A stretch of 64,000 bases of DNA. It comes from Smithella sp. (GTDB lineage: Bacteria; Desulfobacterota; Syntrophia; Syntrophales; Smithellaceae). Where the stretch lies: positions 1-64,000 of the forward strand of contig JAAZHX010000117.1 in the NCBI GenBank assembly GCA_012510495.1. The letters are read 5' to 3'. Made by a program: the position numbers and the translations under genes. Shown in pieces: positions 47,367-56,382 of the stretch (positions are counted from its first letter, which is position 1; each line of letters begins with the position of its first letter). The notes under the pieces are model-generated. The model was not told where the DNA came from and made no database searches. It saw nothing but the letters and a program-made list of their open reading frames with translations.

Positions 47367-47852
47367 ATGAAACCCAAGCCGTTTTTGCCTGACGTGTACA
47401 GGGCCGATGAGCGATTCGTCCGTGACCGGACCACCGGGCTGGTCTGGCACCGCACCCCGTACCGTGTGCTGTACGCGGACACGGACCGCTCGCAGGTCGT
47501 TTACCATTCCAACTATCTGCGTTATTTTGAGGTCGGACGCGCCTCGCTGATGCGGGACGTGACATACCCCTACAAGGCCATTGAAGAAAGCGGCTATGTG
47601 TATCCGATTTACGATTTGGGGTTGTCCTTTTACCGGCCTCTGACCTACGACGATGTCATGCACATCCACACCCGGCCGGTCAACCTGGAGCGCGTGAGGC
47701 TCCAGTTCGATTATGTCATTACTCACGCGGAAAAGGGGGATCTCATCTGCACGGGATTCACCAAACACTGCGCGGCCAACGCCGCCGGTCGCCCCGTGGC
47801 AGTGGACCCGAAGACGGTTCGTTTATGGCAGACCTTTCCCGATCCGGTATGA
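47367..47852 (+). CDS. Hotdog acyl-CoA/ACP thioesterase (4HBT/YbgC family)
   Basis: 161 residues; the start follows the KS 2 stop by 1 bp. The motif YADTDRSQVVYHSNYLRYFE corresponds to the 4HBT signature YxDTDxxGxVYxxNYxxyFE with the catalytic Asp. DLGLSFYRPLTYDD continues the family pattern. It would release acyl chains from ACP or CoA at the end of chain building. The N-terminus is about 25 residues longer than YbgC. Confidence 0.87.
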   Translation: MKPKPFLPDVYRADERFVRDRTTGLVWHRTPYRVLYADTDRSQVVYHSNYLRYFEVGRASLMRDVTYPYKAIEESGYVYPIYDLGLSFYRPLTYDDVMHIHTRPVNLERVRLQFDYVITHAEKGDLICTGFTKHCAANAAGRPVAVDPKTVRLWQTFPDPV

Positions 47853-47962
47853 AGCGTAAATCTTTGACTGTCGGGAAAGGCGATGTGAAAGCGTCCGCGG
47901 CTTGAAAGCGTGCGACATTTTTCGGGGCACCCGCGGCCGCCGCTCTGGATTCGGGAAGGGAT

Positions 47963-48550
47963 ATGATCACTGTATTCTTGATTTGTTTGTCGGCGTATCT
48001 GGCCGGGTCCGTCAATTTTGCGATACTGTTTTTCAAAATTGCAGGACGTGCCGATCCGCGCCTGAGTTTCAGCGGCAATGCCGGAACGACGAATGTCTAT
48101 CGTCTGGCGGGCATGCCCTGGGCGGCGCTGGTGTTTGCCCTCGACATCGGCCGGGCGATGGCTGTGGCGGCTTTGGCCGGGTATTTTCTTGATGGCGAAC
48201 GGCTGGTCTGGGCCGGCTTTTTTCTGGTTCTGGGCAACAGCTTTCCCTGCTTTCATGGATTCCGGGGCGGCAAGGGTGTGGCCAACTATCTGGGATTCGC
48301 GGTTTTGACCGTTCCCATCGCCGCTCTTTCAGCCGCGTGGATCTGGGTTCTGGTTTACTGGGTGAAGCGGACGCCGTTTATCGCTTCCTTCTTTATGGTG
48401 GCAGTGCTTTCGGCGGGGTATATCGTTCCCTTTGGAGGAGACCAGACGGTGATCGCAGGCGCCGTTGCGACTTTCGCTTTGATTGTTTTCAACCACCGGA
48501 AGAATATCCAGGAGTACCGCCGCAAACGCCACCCGTCCTCTCCGGAATAG
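47963..48550 (+). CDS. plsY: Acyl-phosphate:glycerol-3-phosphate acyltransferase
   Basis: 195 residues, about five transmembrane helices. PlsY motifs: AGSVNFAILFFK, then SGNAGTTNVYRLAG, HGFRGGKGVANYLG and a final FNHRKNIQEYR. It acylates position 1 of glycerol-3-phosphate from acyl-phosphate at the inner membrane. It lies 110 bp after the thioesterase in the lipid cluster, offering a route for the product into phospholipid. Whether this is the only PlsY in the genome is unknown. Confidence 0.9.
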   Translation: MITVFLICLSAYLAGSVNFAILFFKIAGRADPRLSFSGNAGTTNVYRLAGMPWAALVFALDIGRAMAVAALAGYFLDGERLVWAGFFLVLGNSFPCFHGFRGGKGVANYLGFAVLTVPIAALSAAWIWVLVYWVKRTPFIASFFMVAVLSAGYIVPFGGDQTVIAGAVATFALIVFNHRKNIQEYRRKRHPSSPE

Positions 48551-48606
48551 GGGGAATTTTTTTCGCCGACGCAGAACGTAAGGCTTGCCGGCTGAAAAAC
48601 GGTTTT

Positions 48607-48870
48607 CTACAGAATCACGTCAATGGCCGGATGAGCTTTGAGCTTCCCGTACAGAGCGAGCCGGTGAGATTCACTCTCCACCGTCAGTTCAACGTTGAGG
48701 CAGATGTATTTAGCTGTTTCACTGCGACGCGACAGGAACACCCGGCAGGGATGGTCGTGGATAATCTCATGAACCGCGTCTTGCATCTTGTCCTGATCCA
48801 CGCCGATGATTTTATAAACCCACCGGCACGGGTAGTTCAAATGAGGTTTTTGTTTTTGGGGGTGCGTCAT
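48607..48870 (-). CDS. DUF493 (YbeD-like) family protein
   Basis: 87 residues from the ATG at 48870 (AGAAGGCGG upstream), the usual DUF493 length. The sequence shows a ferredoxin-like beta-alpha pattern: CRWVYKIIGVD, then HPCRVFLSRRSETAKYICLNVEL. Function in the family is not established; YbeD-type proteins have an ACT-like fold. It faces away from the secreted HhH gene. Confidence 0.7.
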   Translation of the reverse strand: MTHPQKQKPHLNYPCRWVYKIIGVDQDKMQDAVHEIIHDHPCRVFLSRRSETAKYICLNVELTVESESHRLALYGKLKAHPAIDVIL

Positions 48871-49031
48871 GGTCCGCCTTCTCCGTCGGGTGAAAGCTAT
48901 CTGGAAAAGCAAATAAAGTCAAGAGGTTCATGGATCAACCCTCCGATATTATTTTTGACAAGCCCCCGGTCTCTGCTGGAAATCTTTGCACCGGGAACTT
49001 TGTTTTAAAAAATATCATACAAGGAGGTCTT

Positions 49032-49358
49032 ATGTTCAGGAAAAAGCATTTTTTGTTTTTGAGAAATTGTTGTCTTGCGTTTGCCGCCTTGATTCTTTGC
49101 GCCGTCGTGATTGCGACGGCGGCGACATCCGCGCAGGCCGCCCCAAAAGCGTCTGGAAAAAAACTGGCGCCGGCGGTGAAGGTCAATATCAACAAGGACG
49201 ACCAGGCAACTCTGGAAAAGCTTTTGATGATCGGTCCCGTCAAGTCCAAAGCGATTATCGACGGCAGACCGTACCGGAACATTGAAGATGTCATGAACAT
49301 CAAAGGCATCAAGGGGAAGACGTTTGAGATTATCAAGGATTCCATTGTTGTCGAATAA
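49032..49358 (+). CDS. Secreted helix-hairpin-helix (ComEA-like) protein
   Basis: 108 residues from the ATG at 49032, preceded by AAGGAGG. A signal peptide (CLAFAALILCAVVIATAATSAQA-A) is followed by a basic linker and one HhH unit: VNINKDDQATLEKLLMIGPVKSKAIID, then NIEDVMNIKGIKGK. ComEA-like proteins bind DNA in the periplasm; a lone HhH can also serve other roles. It is followed by a second small secreted gene. Confidence 0.82.
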   Translation: MFRKKHFLFLRNCCLAFAALILCAVVIATAATSAQAAPKASGKKLAPAVKVNINKDDQATLEKLLMIGPVKSKAIIDGRPYRNIEDVMNIKGIKGKTFEIIKDSIVVE

Positions 49359-49395
49359 ACGTTGCGGTTCACCCGTTATAAAGGAGGATAAAACG

Positions 49396-49676
49396 ATGGA
49401 AAAAGTTTGTTTTTTGTTTGCGCGTTTTTACTGGTTGCGGCGGCTTATGCCGCGGGGCCCAAAACCTATCAGGTGACCGGGCCGGTTCTGGACGTGAAGG
49501 GGGATGTGATCGCCGTCAAAAAAGGCAGCGATAACCGGGAAGTGGCCAGAAGCGCCGCCACCAGAGTGACCGGCGATGTGAAAGCCGGTGCCAGGGTCAC
49601 GATTGAATACACGATGACCGCGACCAAAATCGAAGTGAAGGAAGACAAAAAGGCAAAAGCCGAAAAGAAAAAGTAG
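49396..49676 (+). CDS. Small secreted Lys-rich protein with an apparent frameshift in its signal peptide
   Basis: AAGGAGG (49381-49387) and ATG at 49396 start a frame that reads MEKVCFL and then leaves the expected protein. The downstream frame (AFLLVAAAYAAGPKTYQVTG, then KAGARVTIEYTM and a Lys-rich end) is a complete signal peptide and mature domain. The two are joined by a -1 shift on T TTT TTG (49410-49416), positioned in the right phase, or by one extra T. Product after shift: about 93 residues, periplasmic, beta-rich. A sequencing or real indel is as likely as programmed frameshifting. Confidence 0.55.
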
Positions 49677-49745
49677 CAGGCCTGCCGGATACCCAAAGCG
49701 CCGGCGGTTGCCGACACCACTCAAACGGCTGCCGCGGCAGTGCAT

Positions 49746-49773
49746 AAAAAAAGGCCCTTAAGGGCCTTTTTTT
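49746..49773. terminator. Bidirectional perfect-palindrome terminator
   Basis: A7-GGCCCTTAAGGGCC-T7 is a perfect 28-bp palindrome, so it should end transcripts in both directions. It follows the small secreted protein at 49396-49676 and precedes msrAB. Confidence 0.85.
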
Positions 49774-49851
49774 ATGACGGTTTGACATTTGCGCAATCGT
49801 CCTTACACTTTCCTTCAGGGAAAGCCAAATTCAAAAGACGGGGCGGACAAA

Positions 49852-50955
49852 GTGAAAAAGGTGTGGATAGTCGCAGGATTGCTGGTGTTTACACTGTCCT
49901 GTCAGGGCGGCAATCCGCCGCTTACCGAAGGGGAGGGGAAAATGACCGGTATCTCCGGAACGGAAAATACAGAGGTGGCCACGCTGGCCGGCGGATGCTT
50001 CTGGTGCGTAGCTTCCGATATGAAAAAACTGCCGGGCGTAATCCGGGTCGTTTCGGGTTATGCGGGCGGTTCGGGAAAAAATCCCACGTACGAGACCTAC
50101 ACGGCCCAGGGACACCTGGAAGCCGTGCAGGTCCACTATGATCCGCAAGCGGTGATCTATGAACAGATTCTCGGTTACTTCCTGAAGCATATTGATCCCA
50201 CGGACGCGGGAGGACAGTTTGCCGATCGCGGTCCCGGCTACCGCAGCGCCGTCTTTTACAGCGACGAGGCGGAAAGAAAAATTGCCGCTCGCGCCCTGCG
50301 GGCTATGGCCGAATCGGGAAAATTCACCAAACCGGTTGTAACGGAGCTGAAACCGTTTACGGGGTTTTATCCGGCGGAGGATTACCATCAGGACTATGAT
50401 GAGAAAAATCCGCTGCGCTACAGGACCTACCGCAACGGCTCTGGCCGGGAAGGATTTCTCCGGGAAGTTTGGAAGAAAGATCAGGGAGCAGGGCCGGCTT
50501 CAGCGCCCCTGTATGGGAAACCGGATGAAGAAACCCTGAAGAAAACTCTTTCTCCGAGGCAGTACGATGTCACGCAGAAAAACGCGACGGAACCGCCCTT
50601 TCAAAACGAATATGTTCACAACAGACAAGAGGGCATCTATGTCGATGTCGTGTCCGGAGAGCCGCTGTTCAGCTCTCTGGACAAGTATGATTCCGGCACC
50701 GGCTGGCCCAGCTTCATGCGGCCGCTGGAGCCGGGCAATATTTCGACAAAAGAGGACCGCAGCTTTTTGACCACGCGCACGGAAGTTCGCAGCAAACACG
50801 CGGACTCCCACCTGGGGCATGTGTTTCCGGACGGCCCGGGGCCTGCAGGCCTCCGCTATTGCATGAATTCCGCAGCCCTGCGCTTCATTTCCAAGGAGGA
50901 TCTGAAAAAAGAAGGCTTCGGACGTTATCTGAAGTTGTTTTCCCCGAAAGAATAA
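49852..50955 (+). CDS. msrAB: Methionine sulfoxide reductase A/B fusion lipoprotein
   Basis: 367 residues from the GTG at 49852, which gives a lipoprotein signal ([11 protein letters not shown], Cys17). MsrA domain with GGCFWC (C49, C52), then [13 protein letters not shown]; MsrB domain with [17 protein letters not shown] and the catalytic [11 protein letters not shown]. The MsrB zinc CxxC pair is absent (YVDVVSG). It reduces both S- and R-methionine sulfoxide, here probably in the periplasm attached to a membrane. Confidence 0.9.
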   Translation: MKKVWIVAGLLVFTLSCQGGNPPLTEGEGKMTGISGTENTEVATLAGGCFWCVASDMKKLPGVIRVVSGYAGGSGKNPTYETYTAQGHLEAVQVHYDPQAVIYEQILGYFLKHIDPTDAGGQFADRGPGYRSAVFYSDEAERKIAARALRAMAESGKFTKPVVTELKPFTGFYPAEDYHQDYDEKNPLRYRTYRNGSGREGFLREVWKKDQGAGPASAPLYGKPDEETLKKTLSPRQYDVTQKNATEPPFQNEYVHNRQEGIYVDVVSGEPLFSSLDKYDSGTGWPSFMRPLEPGNISTKEDRSFLTTRTEVRSKHADSHLGHVFPDGPGPAGLRYCMNSAALRFISKEDLKKEGFGRYLKLFSPKE

Positions 50956-51003
50956 AAGCCGCCGCGCCTTCCGGAAAGAAGGACGGATGATTGGAAGGGA
51001 ATT

Positions 51004-52323
51004 TCAGGAACGTTCCTTCTGAATATGCGCCGCGATGGTGCGGACCCGTTCCATCACGGCCGGCAGATCCATCGTCAGCAGTTGCCGGTTTTCCATGACC
51101 GGTTTCCCGCCGATGATGCTGGTTTTCACGTCTCCCCCCCTCGCGGCATAAACCACTTGAGAATAGGGATTGTAAAGAGGCGTCAGGTGCGGCCGGTTCA
51201 GATCCAGAATGATGATGTCCGCCTGCTTGCCCACCTCCACGGAGCCGATTTGTCGGTCCAGACCGAGAACACGGGCGCCTTCGATGGTCGCCATTCTCAG
51301 GACGGTTTCCGCGTTCATGACCGTAGGATCGAGGAGGGTCCCTTTGTGGACTTTTGCCGAAATGTCCATTTCCTGAAACATGTCGAGATTATTGTTGCTG
51401 GCGCAGCCGTCCGTGCCCAGCCCGACGGCGACACCTTTTTCCAGCATCAGCGGAACCGGCGCGACGCCCGCGGCCAGCTTCATGGAGCTGGTCGGGTTAT
51501 GGGACACGCTGACGCCCAGATCGGCAAAAAGCACGATATCTTCCGGGTTCATCCAGTTGCAGTGCACCGCGACGGTCCGGTCATCCAGCACATCCAGGTG
51601 GCGCAGATGCTGCACCGGCTTCCGGCCGTAGCGTTTTTCAATCGTGTCGATTTCATCCCTGTTTTCCAGAAGATGGGTCAGGTAAAGGATTCCGGCATCA
51701 CGCGCGGCAGCTTTCACATTGATCAGCGTCCGGGGCGAGCAGGTATAGGGCGAATGGCAGAAGAACGCCGGTGTGATCATCGGCGCGTGGGGGAGCCAGC
51801 GTTCCACAAACCGTCCGCCGGCTGCCATCATTTTTTCGTATTGGGGATAATCAGGCGCGGCGAAATCGGCGAATCCCTGTGCCACGACAGCGCGCATGCT
51901 GCAGGCCAGTGCGGCTTCGGCGATTTGATTTTCAAAGAAATACCCGTCGCAGCAGGTGGTGGTTCCGGAAAGGATCATCTCCGCAATAGCCAGCATGGCG
52001 CCGTCGTACACCGTCTGCTTGTTCACGAAGCGCGCTTCCACTGGGAAAATATGATGCTGGAGCCAGTCCATGAGCGGCAGGTCATCCGCCAGGCCCCGGA
52101 AGCAGACCATTGGCAGATGCGTATGCGTGTTGACCAGTCCCGGCAGAATCAATCCGTCCCGGGCGTCGATGATTCTGTCGGCCGACAGGGCGCGGTTTGT
52201 GTCCACGAGGGAGATGCGGCTGCCGGTGATGCCGATGGAAGCATTTTCCATGATGTCCATTTCAGATGACATGGTCACCAGGGTGCCGCCGGTGATTGCC
52301 AGATCAAAATGGCGTGAGGGCAT
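51004..52323 (-). CDS. Amidohydrolase, MTA/SAH-deaminase-like
   Basis: 439 residues. The metal site reads NTHTHLPM, with a later CHSPYTCS and a His/Glu segment THLLENRDE, then VAVHCNW and LGTDGCASNNNLDMF with the final Asp. This matches 5'-methylthioadenosine/S-adenosylhomocysteine deaminases and related chlorohydrolase-like enzymes. It would deaminate by-products of SAM chemistry, attractive beside several radical SAM genes but not proof of a link. Substrate is a guess within the family. Confidence 0.8.
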   Translation of the reverse strand: MPSRHFDLAITGGTLVTMSSEMDIMENASIGITGSRISLVDTNRALSADRIIDARDGLILPGLVNTHTHLPMVCFRGLADDLPLMDWLQHHIFPVEARFVNKQTVYDGAMLAIAEMILSGTTTCCDGYFFENQIAEAALACSMRAVVAQGFADFAAPDYPQYEKMMAAGGRFVERWLPHAPMITPAFFCHSPYTCSPRTLINVKAAARDAGILYLTHLLENRDEIDTIEKRYGRKPVQHLRHLDVLDDRTVAVHCNWMNPEDIVLFADLGVSVSHNPTSSMKLAAGVAPVPLMLEKGVAVGLGTDGCASNNNLDMFQEMDISAKVHKGTLLDPTVMNAETVLRMATIEGARVLGLDRQIGSVEVGKQADIIILDLNRPHLTPLYNPYSQVVYAARGGDVKTSIIGGKPVMENRQLLTMDLPAVMERVRTIAAHIQKERS

Positions 52324-52404
52324 GTCGCTCGCTCCTTAGCGTGAAAATGCCGCCGGACAGGTGATTATTTTCGTTTTTCGTTGTGCTCAACCCGGGCCCG
52401 GGGG

Positions 52405-55400
52405 TTAGTGAAATTCCAGTTTGTAGTAGAGGTCGATGCCGCTTTCCCGCCCCATCTGGCTTTCCACCTGCCAGTTTTTGAAAATGTCGTAGCGCAGAAA
52501 AAATAAATTGCCTCCCGAAAACAGCGAGCGGCCGTAGCTTAGGTACAACTCGGGCGTCAAATACTTGCCCACGACCAGAATGGTTTCCGAAGCACTTTGC
52601 GGCGAACTGCCCGTTCCCTCGGGCGCTACTTTCAGGAGCTTATACCCCATCCGGTTGTTTTTTCCCAGCACATCCGAGGAGATTTCCAGAGAGGCAAGCC
52701 CCAGATAGTCCTGAATCTGCTCCAGTAGATCTTCGGCCTGCTGCGAGGTCAAAACGGCGCCGGCCGCCGTAGCCAGTAGGTTGGCCTGCTTTGAGTCGGC
52801 GCCGAGTGGATGCCCCAGCACAATGTAGGCCAGAATATCCATATCCTGCATGTAGGGTTCAGAATACAGTTTGACCAAAGGCTTTGGAAACGTGCCGCTG
52901 ACCGCGACGCCCGCCTTCACTTCTCCTATATTTCGAAGCGCCAGAATGTCCAGGGCCGGCTGGTTGACCGGACCTCCCGCGTAGAAAAGATGGCCGCGGA
53001 CAATTTCCAGGTTCACGCCGTAGGTCCGGAACCGGCCTTTGACCACGCGTATTTCACCTCTGCCCGAAATGCGTTCCGGGTCGCTGAACGCAATCTCGAT
53101 TTCGCCGCCCAATTTTGCGTCGATTCCGGCCGCGTTGAACTCGGCCTGCTCGCCCAGCGCCAGTTTGACCTGAACATCGAGATCAACGGACGGCTTTCCG
53201 GTTCCGGACTTTGTTTTTCCTTCCCGGACCACGTCAGGGCTGGATTCCACGGGACCCTGTGATTGCGATCCATTAACCTGCAGCAGGGGCAGGATCACTT
53301 CTCCCCGGACGGATATTTTTTCCGGCGTTCCCGAAAAGGTCAGACGGGGAGACGTCTGCACGTGAAGTTCGGGGACATGGATGGCCTGAAACCGATCGCC
53401 GTTCAGGTTTCCCTCGAAATCCGTGATCTTAAACCCTTTGAGGTGAATTCGTGCGGCGCCGTCCAAGTAACCCGGGCCGGAAACAGCACGGAAAGAATCG
53501 ATGATGACGCTGTTTTCCGCCAGACGCGCGTCGATCCGGACGTCCTGCAGCGTGATGCCGGCCGACGGCAGATAGCCTCCCGCTTTGGACAGGCGGACAC
53601 GGCCTTCCAGGAGCGGATCCGCCGGAGTTCCTTTCATTTTCATGGCCAGATCCAGATTTCCTCGGCTTTCCTGAACCAGCCCGGGAAAAAGAACGCCCAA
53701 CGCGCCCTTTTCCTGAACCTGTCCGGCAAGCGAACCCTGAAGAGGCCCCTGTTCATCCAAGGCGACAGGAAAGCGCGCGGGAAGCGGCAGGCTGATTCTG
53801 CCCTGCAGCGTTCCGAGGTCCGTCATCGTCACGCTGATATCGCCCTCCAGCGCGTCTTTTTGCCAGAACCACCGAAAAGATGCCCGGCGAAGGTCGATGC
53901 TGACGTCGCCCTTCTGTCCCCGCAGGTGGATTTTTGAACGGTCCAGGCCGGCGCGGCCCGAAAGAGAAAGGCGCCTGTCCGGCAGAAATTTACCGTTCAT
54001 CTCTCCCGATATTTGGCCTTCCAGGCGTGTGTGGCCAGGCAGAGCGGCCGAAAATTTTTGCAGATCCAGTTCCCGCCAGCGCAGATTCCATTCTCCTGCC
54101 TCGGGAAGCGACCGTTTTGCGGGCAGGGAGGAAAAAAAGTCGCCCTGCAGCAATCCGCCTTGAGACTGCTCAATCTTCACGTCCAGCCGGATTCCCCGCC
54201 GGTCCGCGTTCAGGGTCATTTTCCCCTGTTTGATTGCAACAGTTTGTCCCTGTGCCTGGAGAGTTCCAGTCAGGGCCGCTTCCACGGCAAGGTCGATACG
54301 GCTTAAAGGCAACAGCGTTGCGTGAATGCTTCCGCTGCACGTGCCGGTGAGGGCGCCGCGGTCGATCCAGGAATTGGCCCGGGCCAGATCAAAGTGTGTC
54401 CAGGTCAGATCGACAGGTCCGGTCAGGGGATTTCCGGAAAGTGCCGCAGACAGCCGGAGTGTTTCCGACCCCCGGCCGGTGATTTCCATTGGTCCCAGCG
54501 CAAGGCTTTCCCGGGAAACCGTCAGGGCGGCGGGCGCGGACAGCCTCCAGGGGCCGCCTCCATCTGTGCCTTCGAGTTGAATAATTTTCCCCTGCCAGCT
54601 TTTCGCACGCCATGCGCCCGCGAGGCCCAGATGCGTTTCGTGAGGCCCGCGGCGCATCGAGGCGGCAAACGTGTGGGAAAGGACGGTTCCCCCGCCGCGC
54701 AGCGCCAGTGTGTCCGCGGTCATGCTCTGAAAGCGAAGTCGGCTGAAATCCGCGGTTAATGAGAAGGGAGATTTTTCCCGGTCTTCCAGAAAGGCGCTGA
54801 AGTCCGCCCTGGCAATGGACCAGCCATTCGCCGACAGATCGCGGCTCCTGGCGGAAACGATGCCGCTGAGCCGGTCATGGCGCAAGCGCGCCCATCCGGC
54901 GGCCGTAAGGAATCCCGACGCGCGCGGGATCAGCTTCGACAGGTCACGGATTTCAGCGTTAAAATCCAATCGGTTTTCGACGCGTCCCCTGGCCGAGATT
55001 TCGAATCCCTTTCCTCTCAGCACCAGATGATGAATATCTATGTCGTCGCCCGTAAAGCTTGCCCGCAGGTCTCCCTCCAACTGCCGCCCGTGCAGGCTGC
55101 TTTCTTTCAGCGTGAGATTCAATGCGCCGCTTGCCGGTTCTCCGGCCGAAGCCGATACACCGCCTGCGAGATCAAAATGAACAACGCCCGCCCATTCCGG
55201 ATCCCATTTCGCCGGATCGAGATTTTTCCCCGAAATCGCGCCGCTTATTTTCAGGCCGTCCGTCCACTGTATCTTCAGGTGTCCGTTCAGGGAGCCTCCC
55301 AGCGCCGTTCCCTGAATCGGGCTCAAAATGGCGCTTTCGGAATTCCCGGAATAATCGCCTGACAGACGGAAAGCATGGCGGGTGTCCGCCGTATTGGCCA

Positions 55401-56382
55401 GCGCGACTCGACCCTGGTACCGTTGGCCGGTTCCTTCAAAGAGAAGAGAACCGGAGAGGTTTGCCGGAATTTTCAGCTCGTCGGAAAGATTCACGTTTTC
55501 CGCCTGAAGCTTCATAGTTACGTAAGGGGTCGGGCCTCTGAAGGTCAGTAAACCTTCGCCGGCAACGGATCCCGGACGGTTCTCGCGCCGCAGGCGGATG
55601 TTGGCGAAGGACAGGCCCGCGGGCGTCATGCCGATGTCCGATGACATCCGCAAAAACGGCCGGGTATCCTGCATTCCGTAAATCTGAAGGCTTCCGTTCA
55701 TTTCTCCGGGGCGTCGCCCCGGCTTGAAGGCGCCGTCCAGCCGAACGGAATCGACGCCGGCTGCCGGGTGCGCCAAAGTTGCGGCAAGGTTGGCATTCAG
55801 CAGGGGGCGATGGAAACCGGCGAGAACACTTCCCTCCAGAGTGCCAAAAGACGAGGTGAGGCGAAGATCGCTTACAGACAGGCGCGAATTTTTCCAGGCA
55901 ACTGTTGCGGCGAGAGCCGCGATTGGAACCGGTTCTTCATTTGGGCGGAGATAGGTCAGGTCCCTGATGGCCAGGCGTCCGATGCTTCCGCTGAAAAACG
56001 AAATCCAGCCTCTGACCCTCGGCCAGACCAGATCCGGCTGTTTATCCGGAGAGTTGTCCCATACGGATACCTGCTCCGCGGAAAGCAGAGAAATTCCCAG
56101 ATGACCGGCCAGCGCCTCCAGCGGCCGCATGGAAAGTTGCAACTTCCGTATCCGGATGCTTCCCTGCGGCCACTCAATGACCGCATTCGTCAGGCGAAGG
56201 GTATCCGTCAGATTTCCCTCGGTGGCTTCCGCCCTGATTTTTACCGGTGTGAAGAGGGAAACCGCTTCCAGCAGTTTTCTGCTCCCCGCCTCGCTGCAGG
56301 CAAGCCAGCCCGCGCCCGCGAGAATAACCGCCGGTCCGCCGAAGACAACGATGAGGATGAGATATTTCAACAAACGCTTCAA
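52405..56382 (-). CDS. tamB: Translocation/assembly module TamB-like protein
   Basis: 1325 residues, in the TamB size range. An N-terminal signal anchor (LIVVFGGPAVILAGAGWL) precedes a long stretch of repeated beta strands (SGEMNGKF, SLSGRAGLDRS, EGDISVTMTDLGTLQG), and the C-terminal DUF490 region has GRGEIRVVKGRFRTYG, then ILAYIVLGHPLGADS. TamB bridges inner and outer membranes, with TamA in the outer membrane; roles include autotransporter assembly and phospholipid movement. Its start overlaps the tamA stop (4 bp). Confidence 0.87.
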   Translation of the reverse strand: MKRLLKYLILIVVFGGPAVILAGAGWLACSEAGSRKLLEAVSLFTPVKIRAEATEGNLTDTLRLTNAVIEWPQGSIRIRKLQLSMRPLEALAGHLGISLLSAEQVSVWDNSPDKQPDLVWPRVRGWISFFSGSIGRLAIRDLTYLRPNEEPVPIAALAATVAWKNSRLSVSDLRLTSSFGTLEGSVLAGFHRPLLNANLAATLAHPAAGVDSVRLDGAFKPGRRPGEMNGSLQIYGMQDTRPFLRMSSDIGMTPAGLSFANIRLRRENRPGSVAGEGLLTFRGPTPYVTMKLQAENVNLSDELKIPANLSGSLLFEGTGQRYQGRVALANTADTRHAFRLSGDYSGNSESAILSPIQGTALGGSLNGHLKIQWTDGLKISGAISGKNLDPAKWDPEWAGVVHFDLAGGVSASAGEPASGALNLTLKESSLHGRQLEGDLRASFTGDDIDIHHLVLRGKGFEISARGRVENRLDFNAEIRDLSKLIPRASGFLTAAGWARLRHDRLSGIVSARSRDLSANGWSIARADFSAFLEDREKSPFSLTADFSRLRFQSMTADTLALRGGGTVLSHTFAASMRRGPHETHLGLAGAWRAKSWQGKIIQLEGTDGGGPWRLSAPAALTVSRESLALGPMEITGRGSETLRLSAALSGNPLTGPVDLTWTHFDLARANSWIDRGALTGTCSGSIHATLLPLSRIDLAVEAALTGTLQAQGQTVAIKQGKMTLNADRRGIRLDVKIEQSQGGLLQGDFFSSLPAKRSLPEAGEWNLRWRELDLQKFSAALPGHTRLEGQISGEMNGKFLPDRRLSLSGRAGLDRSKIHLRGQKGDVSIDLRRASFRWFWQKDALEGDISVTMTDLGTLQGRISLPLPARFPVALDEQGPLQGSLAGQVQEKGALGVLFPGLVQESRGNLDLAMKMKGTPADPLLEGRVRLSKAGGYLPSAGITLQDVRIDARLAENSVIIDSFRAVSGPGYLDGAARIHLKGFKITDFEGNLNGDRFQAIHVPELHVQTSPRLTFSGTPEKISVRGEVILPLLQVNGSQSQGPVESSPDVVREGKTKSGTGKPSVDLDVQVKLALGEQAEFNAAGIDAKLGGEIEIAFSDPERISGRGEIRVVKGRFRTYGVNLEIVRGHLFYAGGPVNQPALDILALRNIGEVKAGVAVSGTFPKPLVKLYSEPYMQDMDILAYIVLGHPLGADSKQANLLATAAGAVLTSQQAEDLLEQIQDYLGLASLEISSDVLGKNNRMGYKLLKVAPEGTGSSPQSASETILVVGKYLTPELYLSYGRSLFSGGNLFFLRYDIFKNWQVESQMGRESGIDLYYKLEFH

